In this document: positions 1-6,488 of the stretch, in pieces
Layout of the letters: each line of letters starts with the position of its first letter
How positions within the stretch are numbered: position 1 is the first letter of the stretch
Program-made: the position numbers and the translations under genes
NCBI GenBank assembly: GCA_026770585.1
Contig: MU646870.1
Coordinates: forward strand, 198,223-208,689
Direction: 5' to 3'
Length of the DNA stretch: 10,467 bases
Origin: Baffinella frigidus
Taxonomy: Eukaryota > Cryptophyceae > Cryptomonadales > Baffinellaceae
Notes under the pieces: generated by a model
The model's database searches: none
What the model saw: only the letters and a program-made list of their open reading frames with translations
What the model was told of the DNA's origin: nothing

Positions 1-73
<73 letters not shown>
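1..73. repeat. poly-G homopolymer run
   Basis: Seventy-three consecutive G residues open the window, followed by a G-rich stretch to about position 135. Long poly-G is hard to sequence and assemble, so the length may not be exact and this is likely a contig end. If real, the strand could form G-quadruplexes. There is no gene here. Confidence 0.97.
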
Positions 74-74
<1 letters not shown>

Positions 75-137
75 GGTTTCGCCGAGGGTGGGGATGGGGA
101 TGGTGTCGCCGCGGGTTATGGGGGGTGAGGCGGTGCG

Positions 138-384
138 TTCTCTCCCTTTCTGTTCTCTCTCTCTCGCTTTCGCTCGCTCGCTCGCTCGCTCGCTCGCTCT
201 TTCTCTCTCTCTCTCTTTCTCTCTCTCACACTCGCTCTCTCTCGCTCTATCTCTCTCTTGCTCGCACTATCTCTCTCTCTCGGTGTCTCTCTCGCGCGCG
301 CGCGCTCTCTCTCTTCCTCTCTCTCTCCCTCGCCCTCTCCCTCTCCCTCTCCCTCTCTCTCTCCCTCTCCCTCGCTCTCTCCCC
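138..384. repeat. polypyrimidine (CT)n tract with (CTCG)n and (CG)n blocks
   Basis: About 250 bases of almost pure C and T on the + strand, with a (GCTC)n block at 172-199, a (CG)n block at 293-304 and CCCTCT-type units at 330-375. Frames are open on both strands and read as Ser/Leu-rich or Arg/Glu-rich low-complexity peptides, an artefact of the dinucleotide repeat. Asymmetric purine/pyrimidine tracts can form triplex DNA; that is known chemistry, and no role is shown here. Confidence 0.95.
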
Positions 385-531
385 TAAACCCCAACTCCTG
401 AAGCAGGTGCAGCTAGACCGCACAGTCGGGCTTCCAGTGTGGCACCGCACAGACTGGGCTGAGAACCAGGTTCCCCTGCACACCGAAACCCGGGAGACGC
501 TGCCTCAGCTTTCGGTTGTGATTTCATAGGG

Positions 532-590
532 GCGCCCTATTGTTTAATTAGGGAAGGCTTCGGGTCCCTAGTTAATTAGTTAGAGCGCGT
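532..590. repeat. imperfect foldback
   Basis: TTAATTAGGGA at 544-554 pairs with TCCCTAGTTAATTA at 565-578 apart from a two-base bulge, around a 10-base loop. Weaker complementarity extends outward to GGCGC near 532 and GAGCGC near 585. It may be a small decayed inverted-repeat element. Nothing recognisable lies between 385 and 531 or between 591 and 811. Confidence 0.45.
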
Positions 591-841
591 GAGTTAGTTC
601 GTGATTAGAGAACCAGGCACGTGCCGATTCCATGCAGAATCAGATTCAATTTAAAACCCCGGTGTGTGTTATCTTAAGGGTGAAAATCGCCATCTTAGCC
701 TCGACATAGCTTTCCCATAGCATAGCATTTGCCCCTGAAATATCAGAAAGGTGGTTTCATTTCAATATGTTCCCATATGGGATTGTCACTCCCATCTACG
801 AACCAAGAATAGTTGACTGAATCGGTTGACTGTTGACCGTA

Positions 842-1052
842 CCACTCGAGGCTGGAAAGGGGAGCATTTTAAATGTGGGGTTGTTAAATTTAGTACCAGT
901 CACGGGCAGGCTTGGTCACGTATCTAACAGATTTATGTCTGATACGTGACCAAACGCTCCTGATTGTGTGAAAATTACTACACACCTCTTTCCCCCCTTC
1001 ACTTGTAAAAGACTCCCTGTTTTAAAATAGTCACATTTCTAGCCTCGAGTGG
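842..1052. mobile_element. MITE-like element, family C copy 1 (211 bp)
   Basis: The terminal inverted repeats are CCACTCGAGGCTGGAAA at the left and its complement (one mismatch) at the right, with weaker complementarity continuing about 20 bp further in around a TTTTAAA block. A possible 2-bp target duplication, TA, lies at 840-841 and 1053-1054. A nested inner hairpin has arms TTGGTCACGTATC (912-924) and GATACGTGACCAA (941-953). The right half holds GAAAATTACTACACA (970-984), also found in the family-A foldbacks. There is no open frame of note, so it would be non-autonomous. A second copy at 4839-5077 with the same ends establishes it as a dispersed element. The superfamily is not identified; TA alone would suggest Tc1/mariner, but copy 2 has CT. 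Confidence 0.85.
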
Positions 1053-1080
1053 TACCGGGACGATACCTACCCCGAGCGCA

Positions 1081-1140
1081 GTTAACTGAAAAGGACAAAA
1101 GTTGACTGGAAATGAGAAGAGTTGACTGGAAATGCGGGCA
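1081..1140. repeat. three 20-bp tandem units with GTTGACT
   Basis: Three adjacent 20-base units start at 1081 (GTTAACTGAAAAGG), 1101 (GTTGACTGGAAATG) and 1121 (GTTGACTGGAAATG). The last two are nearly identical over their first 14 bases. The same GTTGACT word appears twice at 812-831, just left of the family-C element, so GTTGACT words lie on both sides of that element. Confidence 0.7.
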
Positions 1141-1582
1141 TTCAGAGATTGGGAGGCTACAAGGTAGAATGGCTCCAACTCATTATATCATCAGACCAGA
1201 TCTGGGGCAGGAAAACACATCCCCTCCAGTCATCGAAAAAATCAGCCTTCGTATCCAGTGAGTAAGGCTACACCGCAGTTGATTCGCGCGTTATGCCACG
1301 CCACAGCACAATTGGGATTTTCAGAACGCGACGTTTCGTTTCGTGGTTCTAAACGAGTGTGCGCTCCCCGATGAAACACAACTCCTCGTCCTTTCCACGT
1401 CCGGGCATATCACCACACAAGCGCCTTGGACAATGGACGGAGTTCTATGTGGAGGCGACAGGCAAAACTAGCTTTTTGACGTTTGGTGAATCGCGGGGGA
1501 ATTCCGTGATTTCTCTCCGAAAGTGGCCGATCCGGTGTAAAAATAATAGAAAGAGCCTGTTTCGCCATCTCAACCCGAAGCT
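1141..1582. other. unassigned stretch, no feature recognised
   Basis: This stretch has mixed composition and no obvious repeat. Short frames are open on both strands (about 79 residues at 1359-1598 plus strand, 65 residues at 1410-1607 minus strand). Neither shows a recognisable domain, and both run into the 85-bp repeat starting at 1583. I see no support for a gene. Confidence 0.5.
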
Positions 1583-1667
1583 CTTGCGGGGTTGTTGAAA
1601 AAGGCACACGTGTAGCAGGCTGCGTTCAGGGAGGCGTCCGAGTCAGACTCGCTGCTCGACGGCCAGT
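1583..1667. repeat. 85-bp dispersed repeat, copy 1
   Basis: It begins CTTGCGGGGTTG, contains CAGGCTGCGTTCAGGGAGGC and ends CTCGACGGCCAGT. It matches 2034-2118 along its whole length, with differences mostly in the 1606-1613 segment. A fragment with the GCGTTCAGGGAGGC portion recurs at 1857-1887. Both full copies run directly into heptamer arrays. Confidence 0.85.
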
Positions 1668-1738
1668 CCTCCACCCTCCACCCTCCACCCTCAACCCTCC
1701 ACCCTCCACCCTCAACCATAAACCCTCAACCCTCCACC

Positions 1739-1805
<67 letters not shown>

Positions 1806-1809
1806 ACCC
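1668..1809. repeat. heptamer array, CCCTCCA passing into CCCTCAA
   Basis: About 20 tandem 7-base units. The left part is mostly CCCTCCA with some CCCTCAA; from about 1738 it is uniformly CCCTCAA. Both are variants of the CCCTAAA telomere-type unit with period 7 kept. The local homogeneity points to expansion by slippage or unequal exchange after a base change. Confidence 0.93.
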
Positions 1810-1887
1810 GAAAACATACACCAGGAGGGAAGTGGACAGCGACTAACCTGGCGTGTGGTGGCAGGCGGCGTTCAGGGAGGCGCCCGG

Positions 1888-1965
1888 TAGGCAACTTTTG
1901 AATAACCCCTAAGCGATAAGACCTAGGACCCTACAGTAGGCAACCCGTAGGGGCATAGGGGGGTT
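1888..1965. repeat. family-B palindromic element, inverted copy
   Basis: CCTAGGACCCTACAGTAGG at 1922-1940 is the exact reverse complement of the 19-mer at 6556-6574. It is flanked by two direct copies of GTAGGCAAC (about 1888 and 1936) and by ACCCCTA (near 1907) facing TAGGGG (near 1948), which could pair. Boundaries are approximate and no long outer stem was found. Confidence 0.55.
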
Positions 1966-2033
1966 CCTGCGGAAACGGTAACGGAAACTCGGCCCACAAT
2001 GGGCCGAAACGCCCTTCGTAGCCCGCTGTGTGG

Positions 2034-2118
2034 CTTGCGGGGTTGCTGAAAAAGGCTGTTGCGTGGCAGGCTGCGTTCAGGGAGGCGCCCGAGTCAGACT
2101 CGCTGCTCGACGGCCAGT
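2034..2118. repeat. 85-bp dispersed repeat, copy 2
   Basis: Second copy of the unit at 1583-1667, same orientation. Its right end, CTCGACGGCCAGT, is also the start of the 104-111 bp tandem units that follow, so the tandem block seems to have grown out of this repeat's edge. Confidence 0.85.
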
Positions 2119-2357
2119 TCGCGTGCAGGTCCCCCCTCCCGGAACCTGAAACCCGAAACCCGGAACCGCGAACCCGAAACCCGAAACCCGAAACCCGCAG
2201 CCATGAATCTTGAACCCTCGACGGCCAGTTCGCGTGCAGGTCCCCCCTCCCGGAACCTGAAATCCGAAACCGCGAACCCGAAACCCGAAACCCGAAACCC
2301 GCAGCCATGAATGTTGAATCCTCGACGGCCAGTTTGCGTGCAGGTCCCTCCCGAAAC
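2107..2357. repeat. three tandem units of about 104-111 bp with inner CCCGAAA heptamers
   Basis: Units start at TCGACGGCCAGT at 2107, 2218 and 2322. Each has a unique head (CGTGCAGGTCCC), a run of AACCCGA/CCCGAAA heptamers and, in units 1 and 2, a tail GCAGCCATGAAT(C/G)TTGAA. The third is truncated and degenerates into GAACACGAA-type repeats. Frames are open in several phases on both strands as Gly/Phe/Arg or Pro/Glu/Thr repeats, which reflects the 7-base repeat and is not evidence of coding. Confidence 0.9.
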
Positions 2358-2384
2358 CCGGAACACGAACCCCGAAACACGAAA

Positions 2385-2420
2385 ATACGAAACATGAAAT
2401 ACGAAATACGAAATACGAAA
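2385..2420. repeat. ATACGAA heptamer array
   Basis: About five units of ATACGAA, flanked by CCCGAAA-type units on both sides. This is a further local heptamer variant in the same 7-base register. Confidence 0.85.
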
Positions 2421-2481
2421 CCCGAAACCCGGAACCTGAAACTCCGAATCCTGAACCCTCAGCCCTAAACCCTAAAACCTA

Positions 2482-2537
2482 AACCATGAACCATGAACCA
2501 TGAACCATGAACCATGAACCATGAACCATGAACCATG
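2482..2537. repeat. AACCATG heptamer array
   Basis: Eight near-perfect tandem copies of AACCATG follow a few CCCTAAA units (2463-2480). It is one more homogeneous block of a heptamer differing from CCCTAAA. Confidence 0.92.
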
Positions 2538-2601
2538 GAATCATCAACCCCAAATCATGCAGCCTCCACCAGAATCCTGGCGCCCTGATTCCGCACGCGG
2601 G

Positions 2602-2862
2602 TACTTGAACGGCCATTCGCACATTGTAGATGAGGTCTTTTGTACCAGAATGGCATGTTTAGTGTTTAACCACGCCAACTGACCCGGATTCGAAACCAAA
2701 TCGGAGAAAGGCGATCGGAGATAGGCGAAGAAATGCGGATGCAGGCAGATACTTGAACGGCCACTAAAACATTGATGAGGTCGGCAGTTTCGGTGTTGAA
2801 CCACGCTAACTGACCCGGGTTCGACTCCAGATCGGACATGGGGGAAGAGATGCTGCAGATGC
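2602..2862 (+). repeat. diverged tandem pair with tRNA-like box B (possible SINE fragment)
   Basis: Copy 1 (2602-2749) and copy 2 (2750-2862) both begin TACTTGAACGGCCA and share GATGAGGTC, a TTNAACCACGC(C/T)AACTGACCCGG block and a purine-rich tail (GAAGANATGC). Copy 2 has GGTTCGACTCC at 2818-2828, an exact match to the Pol III box B consensus GGTTCGANTCC; copy 1 has the decayed GATTCGAAACC at 2687-2697. I could not fold a T-arm or acceptor stem and found no convincing box A, so this is not an intact tRNA. A tRNA-derived SINE is possible. Confidence 0.5.
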
Positions 2863-2892
2863 GCGCGCCGGGCGCGTTCCGGTACCTCGTTT

Positions 2893-3131
2893 TAACCCTG
2901 AACCCAAACCCCTAAACCCCTACACCCTAAACCCTAAACTAAAACCCCTAAACCCTAAACCCAAACCCCTAACCCCAAACCCTAAACCCCTGAGCCCAAA
3001 AGCCTGAACCTCTAAACCCTAAAACCAAACCCCTAAACCCCTAAACCCAAAACCCTTAACCCTAAACCCCTACACCCCAAACCCCTAAACTTCTAAAGCC
3101 TAGCCCCTAAACCCTAAACCCTAAACCCTGA
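2893..3131. repeat. interstitial telomere-type array, CCCTAAA, degenerate
   Basis: About 240 bases of CCCTAAA units mixed with CCCCTAAA, CCCAAAC and single-base variants. The degeneracy and internal position suggest an old interstitial tract and not a chromosome end. The G-rich strand is the minus strand. Confidence 0.92.
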
Positions 3132-3343
3132 ACCAGTTACCTCGCGCATCACGCCGACTCTGGGGCGTGGCTCTACCTCGGAGGATGGTCCGTGCACCCT
3201 AAACCCTAAACCCCAAATCCTCAGCTACTTGATCTATTTGTTTCCAGCAGTGAAGTTAGTTTTCACCCTCCTTTTTAAAAAAGCATCAGTGGAGAAGTTT
3301 GTTTTCGGTGTTGGCGGTTTGATGACACGGTATGCGTGATTGT
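3131..3343. repeat. diverged duplicated unit, copy 1
   Basis: It starts in TACCTCG and contains CATCACGCCGACTCTGGGGC and GGTCCGTGCACCCTAAA, then a short telomere-type run (3197-3215), CAAATCCTCA, and a weaker segment with GTAGTGAAG-like and TTTGATNACAC-like words. All recur in order at 3365-3560. A fragment of its left edge (CCGGTACCTCG) also occurs at 2879, before the telomere-type array. Confidence 0.75.
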
Positions 3344-3364
3344 AAGTTGTCGATGGTGGGGAAG

Positions 3365-3560
3365 TTGTCCGGTACCTCGTGCATCACGCCGACTCTGGGG
3401 CGTGGCTCTACCTTGGAGGGTGGTCCGTGCACCCTAAACTCCAACCTCTAAACCCTGAACCCCAAACCATCATCTCCAAATCCTCAACTACGCCTTTCTA
3501 ATTGTTTTTAGTAGTGAAGGTGCGTTTTGGCTGCGGCGTTTTTGATAACACATGTCCGTC
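3365..3560. repeat. diverged duplicated unit, copy 2
   Basis: Second copy of the unit at 3131-3343, offset by about 235 bp. The first 75 bases (to GGTCCGTGCACCCTAAAC) are nearly identical; the rest is clearly related but diverged. A short telomere-type run lies at 3430-3478, at the same place as in copy 1. Confidence 0.75.
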
Positions 3561-3616
3561 TATTCGTCGTTTGGTGTGTGTTCCGTGCGTCACGTCCGCG
3601 TGTCGTGTCCAGGTTA

Positions 3617-3747
3617 ATCCGGGAACATGTGATTATAGCAATGAAATTTTCCACACAGAGTGATGAGACTGCATGTATTAATAATAAAGTATTCGTGCAG
3701 TAATTTTCACCCACCCACAATAATTCAAATTAAACACGTTCCCGGAT
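3617..3747. mobile_element. family-A foldback element, copy 1 (131 bp)
   Basis: The outer arms are ATCCGGGAACATGTG at 3617-3631 and CACGTTCCCGGAT at 3735-3747. The right half carries ATTCGTGCAGTAATTTTCAC (3691-3710), the inverted form of GTGAAAATTACTGCACGAAT, matching the core of the foldbacks at 9632-9734 and 9911-10064. The left half has a decayed partner, GCAATGAAATTTTCCACAC, near 3638-3656. The central TATTAATAATAAAGTATTCG resembles the loop of the other copies. No protein is encoded. Confidence 0.65.
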
Positions 3748-3847
3748 GAAGGTGCAAGCTGGAAGGACGGCCGGGGGGGGACGCGACACTCCTTCTCCAG
3801 CTGGAACACCAGGCAGAAAGCCACTCACGACAGGCGGTCTTGTCCGC

Positions 3848-3952
3848 TACAGCGACTCCCGTCTCGGTCAGCACCCCATCCACGCACAAATATCGGTTGA
3901 CTGATTCGCGCATACATGTACATGTACATATACATATACATATACATATACA
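3848..3952. repeat. microsatellite-linked unit 1, with (TACATA)n
   Basis: A unique head contains CTCGGTCAGCACCCCATCC, ACGCAC and GGTTGACTGATT, then CGCATAC and a (TACATA)-type microsatellite at 3912-3952. The same head followed by the same type of microsatellite recurs at 4091-4310. Confidence 0.75.
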
Positions 3953-3956
3953 AATA

Positions 3957-4015
3957 CGGCGACCGCCTCGGTCAGCATCCCATCCTTCTTCTTCTTTTGC
4001 TGCTTCTTCTTGTTG
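3957..4015. repeat. microsatellite-linked unit 2, with (TTC)n
   Basis: The head CGGCGACCGCCTCGGTCAGC and CATCCCATCC matches the start of unit 1, then passes directly into a (TTC)n/CTTCTT tract at 3984-4015 instead of the GTTGACTGATT segment. Either the head was truncated or a different microsatellite replaced the rest. Confidence 0.65.
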
Positions 4016-4090
4016 TTTATTACTTTCGAAACAGGTCCTAGATAGGCCCTGAAGCCTGGAGTTGAGTGATACAAAAGTCTACGAGCCAGG

Positions 4091-4159
4091 ACGAGCCCGC
4101 CTCGGAGACAACACCATCCACGCACTAACGCCGGTTGACTGATTGACGCATACGTATAA

Positions 4160-4207
<48 letters not shown>

Positions 4208-4269
4208 GTACATATACATGTACATATACATGTACATATACACATACATATACATATATATATACATAC

Positions 4270-4304
<35 letters not shown>

Positions 4305-4310
4305 CACATG
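4091..4310. repeat. microsatellite-linked unit 3, with long (TACATA)n
   Basis: The head has CGCCTCGGAGAC, ACACCATCCACGCAC and CCGGTTGACTGATTGACGC, then a (TACATA)n/(TA)n array of about 150 bases (4160-4310). The array gives open frames in several phases on both strands, read as Tyr/Met/Ile/His/Val repeats; these are artefacts of a 6-base repeat without stops. Confidence 0.9.
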
Positions 4311-4743
4311 CACCTACATCAGTTTAGTGGCCTGTTGGTCACACCAACACAATCAAACGGTGCCAAAATGTGACGATGCTGGTACTATACTGTCAACCTT
4401 TGGCGATATTCAATTATTTTCGTGGCCTACCTACGATCTACGCGGAAGCCGCGCACCAAGAACCCGTCCTGGTCAGATTACTCAACCCCGATTAGTCAAC
4501 TGATCTTCGTAAATGAGTCAGCTCTGATCAGTCAACTGATGTACGTGGACGTGACCCCCCCTGACGCGTTTCCCCTCTCGCCCTCTGGCGCGGCGCGGTG
4601 GTGTTTGACCATTTATTGAACCCCGCTTTCGCCTCTCGCGGCATTGGAGCCATTGTTCATGGGCCATTTGGGGCGAGTGCGTACATCACGGATCGAAACC
4701 AACACGGCTGGTCCTGAATATAACAACAGGGAATACATGGTAT
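4311..4743. other. mostly unassigned, with a 36-bp repeat pair
   Basis: No gene is recognised. GATTAGTCAACTGATCTTCGT at 4490 and GATCAGTCAACTGATGTACGT at 4526 are two copies at a 36-base spacing; their GTCAAC word is the complement of the GTTGACT word common elsewhere here. From 4612, ATTGAACCCCGC with CTCTCGCGGCA and GTACATC resembles a stretch at 5332-5375 and may be a diverged dispersed repeat. Confidence 0.5.
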
Positions 4744-4775
4744 AAGGGAATACATGGTATACCATGTTTTCCCTT
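4744..4775. repeat. near-perfect palindrome with adjoining half copy
   Basis: AAGGGAATACATGGTA faces TACCATGTTTTCCCTT with one internal mismatch and almost no loop. The left half (AGGGAATACATGGTATA) is repeated directly just upstream at 4729-4745, so the structure is one direct copy plus one inverted pair. Confidence 0.8.
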
Positions 4776-4838
4776 CCGTGCAGGCCTTGCAAGACTAGGA
4801 CCTAACCGCGTTTCCCCTCTGTTGGCATCCAACCCTCT

Positions 4839-5077
4839 CCACTCGAGGCTGGAAAGGGGACCATTTTAAATGTGGGGTTGTTGTATTTAGTACCAGTCAC
4901 GGGCAGGCTTGGTCACGTACCTGCGGGGTATCCCGCAGGTACGTGGTCACGGGGATATCCCGCAGGTACGTGACCAAACGCCCCTGTTTGTGTGAAAATT
5001 ACTACACACCTCTTTTTTTTCCTTCACTGGTAAAAGAATTCCTGTTTTAAAATAGTCACACTTCTAGCCTCGAGTGG
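4839..5077. mobile_element. MITE-like element, family C copy 2 (239 bp)
   Basis: It has the same ends as 842-1052 (CCACTCGAGGCTGGAAA and its complement with one mismatch) and near-identical interior segments, including the TTTTAAATGTGGGGTTGTT region and GAAAATTACTACACA at 4994-5008. Bases CT at 4837-4838 and 5078-5079 are a possible 2-bp target duplication. The inner hairpin is longer: TTGGTCACGTACC (4909-4921) faces GGTACGTGACCAA (4965-4977), and between them a GGGG-TATCCCGCAGGTACGTG unit is tandemly duplicated (4925-4950 and 4951-4975). The stem position that is T-A in copy 1 is C-G here, a compensatory change. Confidence 0.87.
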
Positions 5078-5193
5078 CTGGCTCGTCGTGGTCCGCCAAT
5101 GTTACGTAAAGGATGATTTCCTTGGTTAGATATCTCGCGTCTTGTTTCGGCGTTTCGATCCGGATACGGATTTGGGAACGTGCGTGCTGCTGT

Positions 5194-5295
5194 ATCTCTT
5201 AAGTGACCAGTAGGCCCATACGCCCTACCGTAGGGCCCTAGGACCTGCCTAGGGCTTCCACGGGCGATGTTTCGCCCGTTGGTCACTTAAGGGAT
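5194..5295. mobile_element. family-B foldback with cloverleaf-like inner hairpins
   Basis: An outer 16-bp stem (ATCTCTTAAGTGACCA at 5194-5209; complement at 5280-5295, one mismatch) closes three perfect inner hairpins in series: GCCCTA-ccg-TAGGGC (5222-5236), CCTAGG-acctg-CCTAGG (5237-5253) and ACGGGCG-6 nt-CGCCCGT (5260-5279). Arms 1 and 2 contain the family-B 19-mer CCTACCGTAGGGCCCTAGG (5224-5242). It could be a miniature mobile element or a structured RNA/DNA motif. It has none of the conserved tRNA loop sequences. Confidence 0.7.
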
Positions 5296-5392
5296 AACGT
5301 TTATTAAAGCTCCAAAGCTCCAAAGACAATTTATTGAAACCCGCTATTCCCTCGTGCGGCAGGGGGCGTACATCCGGGGGGTGCTGCGCGGC

Positions 5393-5519
5393 GAGGGCTC
5401 CAGCTTCAGCGAGGTATTACTACCCCAAAAGTGGCGAGTAGGTTCATACGCCCTACCGTAGGGTCCTAGGACCTGCCTAGGACCTGTCGGGGGTCAATCC
5501 GGGCTCCAGATTCAGCGAG
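5393..5519. repeat. family-B core copy between GGGCTCCAG repeats
   Basis: AGTAGGTTCATACGCCCTAC through CCTAGGACCTGCCTAGG at 5438-5481 matches 5209-5253 almost base for base, including hairpin arms 1 and 2. The 19-mer is at 5452-5470. The third hairpin and the outer 16-bp stem are missing. It sits between two copies of GGGCTCCAGMTTCAGCGAG (5395-5413 and 5501-5519); a third copy is at 5654-5672. Confidence 0.7.
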
Positions 5520-5527
5520 CCGCACCA

Positions 5528-5568
5528 AAGTTGACTGGATTTGTACCGCACACCCAGCATGTCAACTT
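5528..5568. repeat. short hairpin with GTTGAC arms
   Basis: AAGTTGAC at 5528-5535 faces GTCAACTT at 5561-5568, an 8-bp perfect stem around a 25-base loop. This is another use of the GTTGACT word. Confidence 0.55.
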
Positions 5569-5603
5569 GAGAATAGTCGGTGAAGGATAGTGAGACAGAG
5601 CTA

Positions 5604-5618
5604 GGGTTTAGGGTTTGG
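5604..5618 (-). repeat. short telomere-type tract in opposite orientation
   Basis: TAGGGTTTAGGGTTTGGG-like sequence of about two units. It is the only TTTAGGG tract on the + strand; the others read CCCTAAA. Confidence 0.7.
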
Positions 5619-5813
5619 GATTCGGCTCGTCGACCGGGGAGAGGTGTGGGAGAGGGCTCCAGCTTCAGCGAGGTGCATCCCCTCTCCTAGCAAGGAAGTA
5701 AATATATGGCGGCCATGTTTTTTTTTCATCCGTAATATACGCCATCGCTCCAAATGGCTCCAATGACCAATGGCTCCAATGGCTATAAGGCCTCTCACCA
5801 GCTTGCCCCTGTA

Positions 5814-5923
5814 CCCTCAACACTCAACACTCAACACTCAACACTCAACACTCAACACTCAACACTCAACACTCAACACTCAACACTCAACACTCAACAC
5901 TCAACACTCAACACTCAACACTC
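5814..5923. repeat. CACTCAA heptamer array
   Basis: About 15 perfect tandem units of CACTCAA (CAACACT) follow a short CCAATGGCT tandem (5745-5785). Frames are open in several phases as Thr/Gln/His/Ser/Leu/Asn repeats because a 7-base unit without stop words cycles through all phases. This is not coding evidence. Confidence 0.97.
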
Positions 5924-6005
5924 CACCCCAAACCCCAAACCCCAACCCCCCCAACCCCAAACCCCAAACCCCAACCCCCAAAGCCCCAACCCCAAACCCT
6001 GCAGA
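5924..6005. repeat. CCCCAAA-type degenerate array
   Basis: C-rich CCCCAAA, CCCCAAC and related 6-8 base units join directly to the CACTCAA array. A few CCCTAAA-like units follow at 6023-6040. Confidence 0.85.
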
Positions 6006-6134
6006 AAAAATGACAAATATTCAACCCTGAACCCTAAACAATCAGGTGGTGTGGGAGTCGGGGTTCGACGCAGTCGGGATCGGCTGCTGCGGGGAACCCC
6101 TCTCCGTCGTCTACGTCACCGCCTGCTGAGCCGG

Positions 6135-6242
6135 GTCCTTTAGGTCCGTTAGGTTCTTCGAGCTCCTAACATAGGCGGACACCGGAACTGGTTCTGTAGG
6201 AAGGCCATGCTTCCTTTCGGATCACATCAGGCCCCCCTGTAC
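6135..6242 (+). repeat. long inverted repeat, left arm (108 bp)
   Basis: This segment is the reverse complement of 7507-7614 with five mismatches and no gaps. Read on the minus strand it gives a peptide including GGPDVIRKEAWPSYRTSSG, related to the frame in the right arm. Compared with the right arm, all five differences change the encoded residue: Leu to Pro, Phe to Ser, Trp to stop, Lys to Asn, Gln to Lys. At least this arm is therefore not under protein-level constraint. No clear target-site duplication flanks the pair. Confidence 0.92.
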
Positions 6243-6254
6243 GGGCCCCTCCTA

Positions 6255-6370
6255 GTCCTGAGGCGGGCCTGTCGTTTATCCCGAGAAGCGGGCCCGTGCT
6301 CTGGTCCTGAGGCGGGCCCGTCGGTTGGTCCTGAAGCGGGCCCGTGGTGTCCCGAGGCGGGCCTGTGGCG
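6255..6370. repeat. minisatellite, five degenerate units of about 21-26 bp
   Basis: Units begin near 6255, 6278, 6304, 6328 and 6349, each with a GTCCTGA or TCCCGAG head followed by GCGGGCC(C/T)GT. The minus-strand frame through it reads as Gly-Pro-Leu/Pro-Gln-Asp repeats ahead of the left-arm peptide. Unit lengths are not multiples of three, which argues against a selected repeat protein. Confidence 0.8.
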
Positions 6371-6488
6371 AAGGTGGGAGATGTAGTGTAAAGCAAACAG
6401 CTTGCCCGGCAAACCTCGCGGGGGGGGAGACGCTCTCGTGAAGACTCTACGTGTACAGTCCACACCCTGTCATCAGATGAGAGACTTT

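Noticed and set aside
73-529. Ser/Leu-rich and Arg/Glu-rich open frames on both strands over the CT tract
   Set aside because: They follow directly from a dinucleotide repeat without stop words; there is no sequence complexity and no start context.
1931-2395. Minus-strand frames with Gly-Phe-Arg-Val-Ser repeats, resembling a repeat protein
   Set aside because: They derive from CCCGAAA heptamers and 104-111 bp tandem units whose lengths differ and are not all multiples of three; the plus strand is also open.
2602-2862. tRNA gene
   Set aside because: Only the box B word fits; the T-arm does not pair fully and no acceptor stem, D-arm or anticodon arm could be placed.
3868-4373. Met/Tyr/Val and Ile/Tyr/His open frames over (TACATA)n
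   Set aside because: A 6-base repeat lacking stops is open in several phases on both strands; the translations are pure repeat artefacts.
5194-5295. tRNA because of the cloverleaf shape
   Set aside because: Stem lengths and loop sequences do not fit: the outer stem is 16 bp, loops are 3-6 bases, and there is no TTCGA or anticodon-like loop.
5754-6143. Open frames of Thr/Gln/His/Ser/Leu/Asn repeats (129 and 86 residues)
   Set aside because: Two different phases are open over the same CACTCAA array with the same repetitive peptide, as expected for a period-7 repeat and not for a gene.
6166-6465. Minus-strand 99-residue frame sharing a segment with the frame at 7164-7718
   Set aside because: The shared segment is a DNA inverted repeat; all five differences are non-synonymous, one is a stop, and the rest of the frame is a minisatellite.
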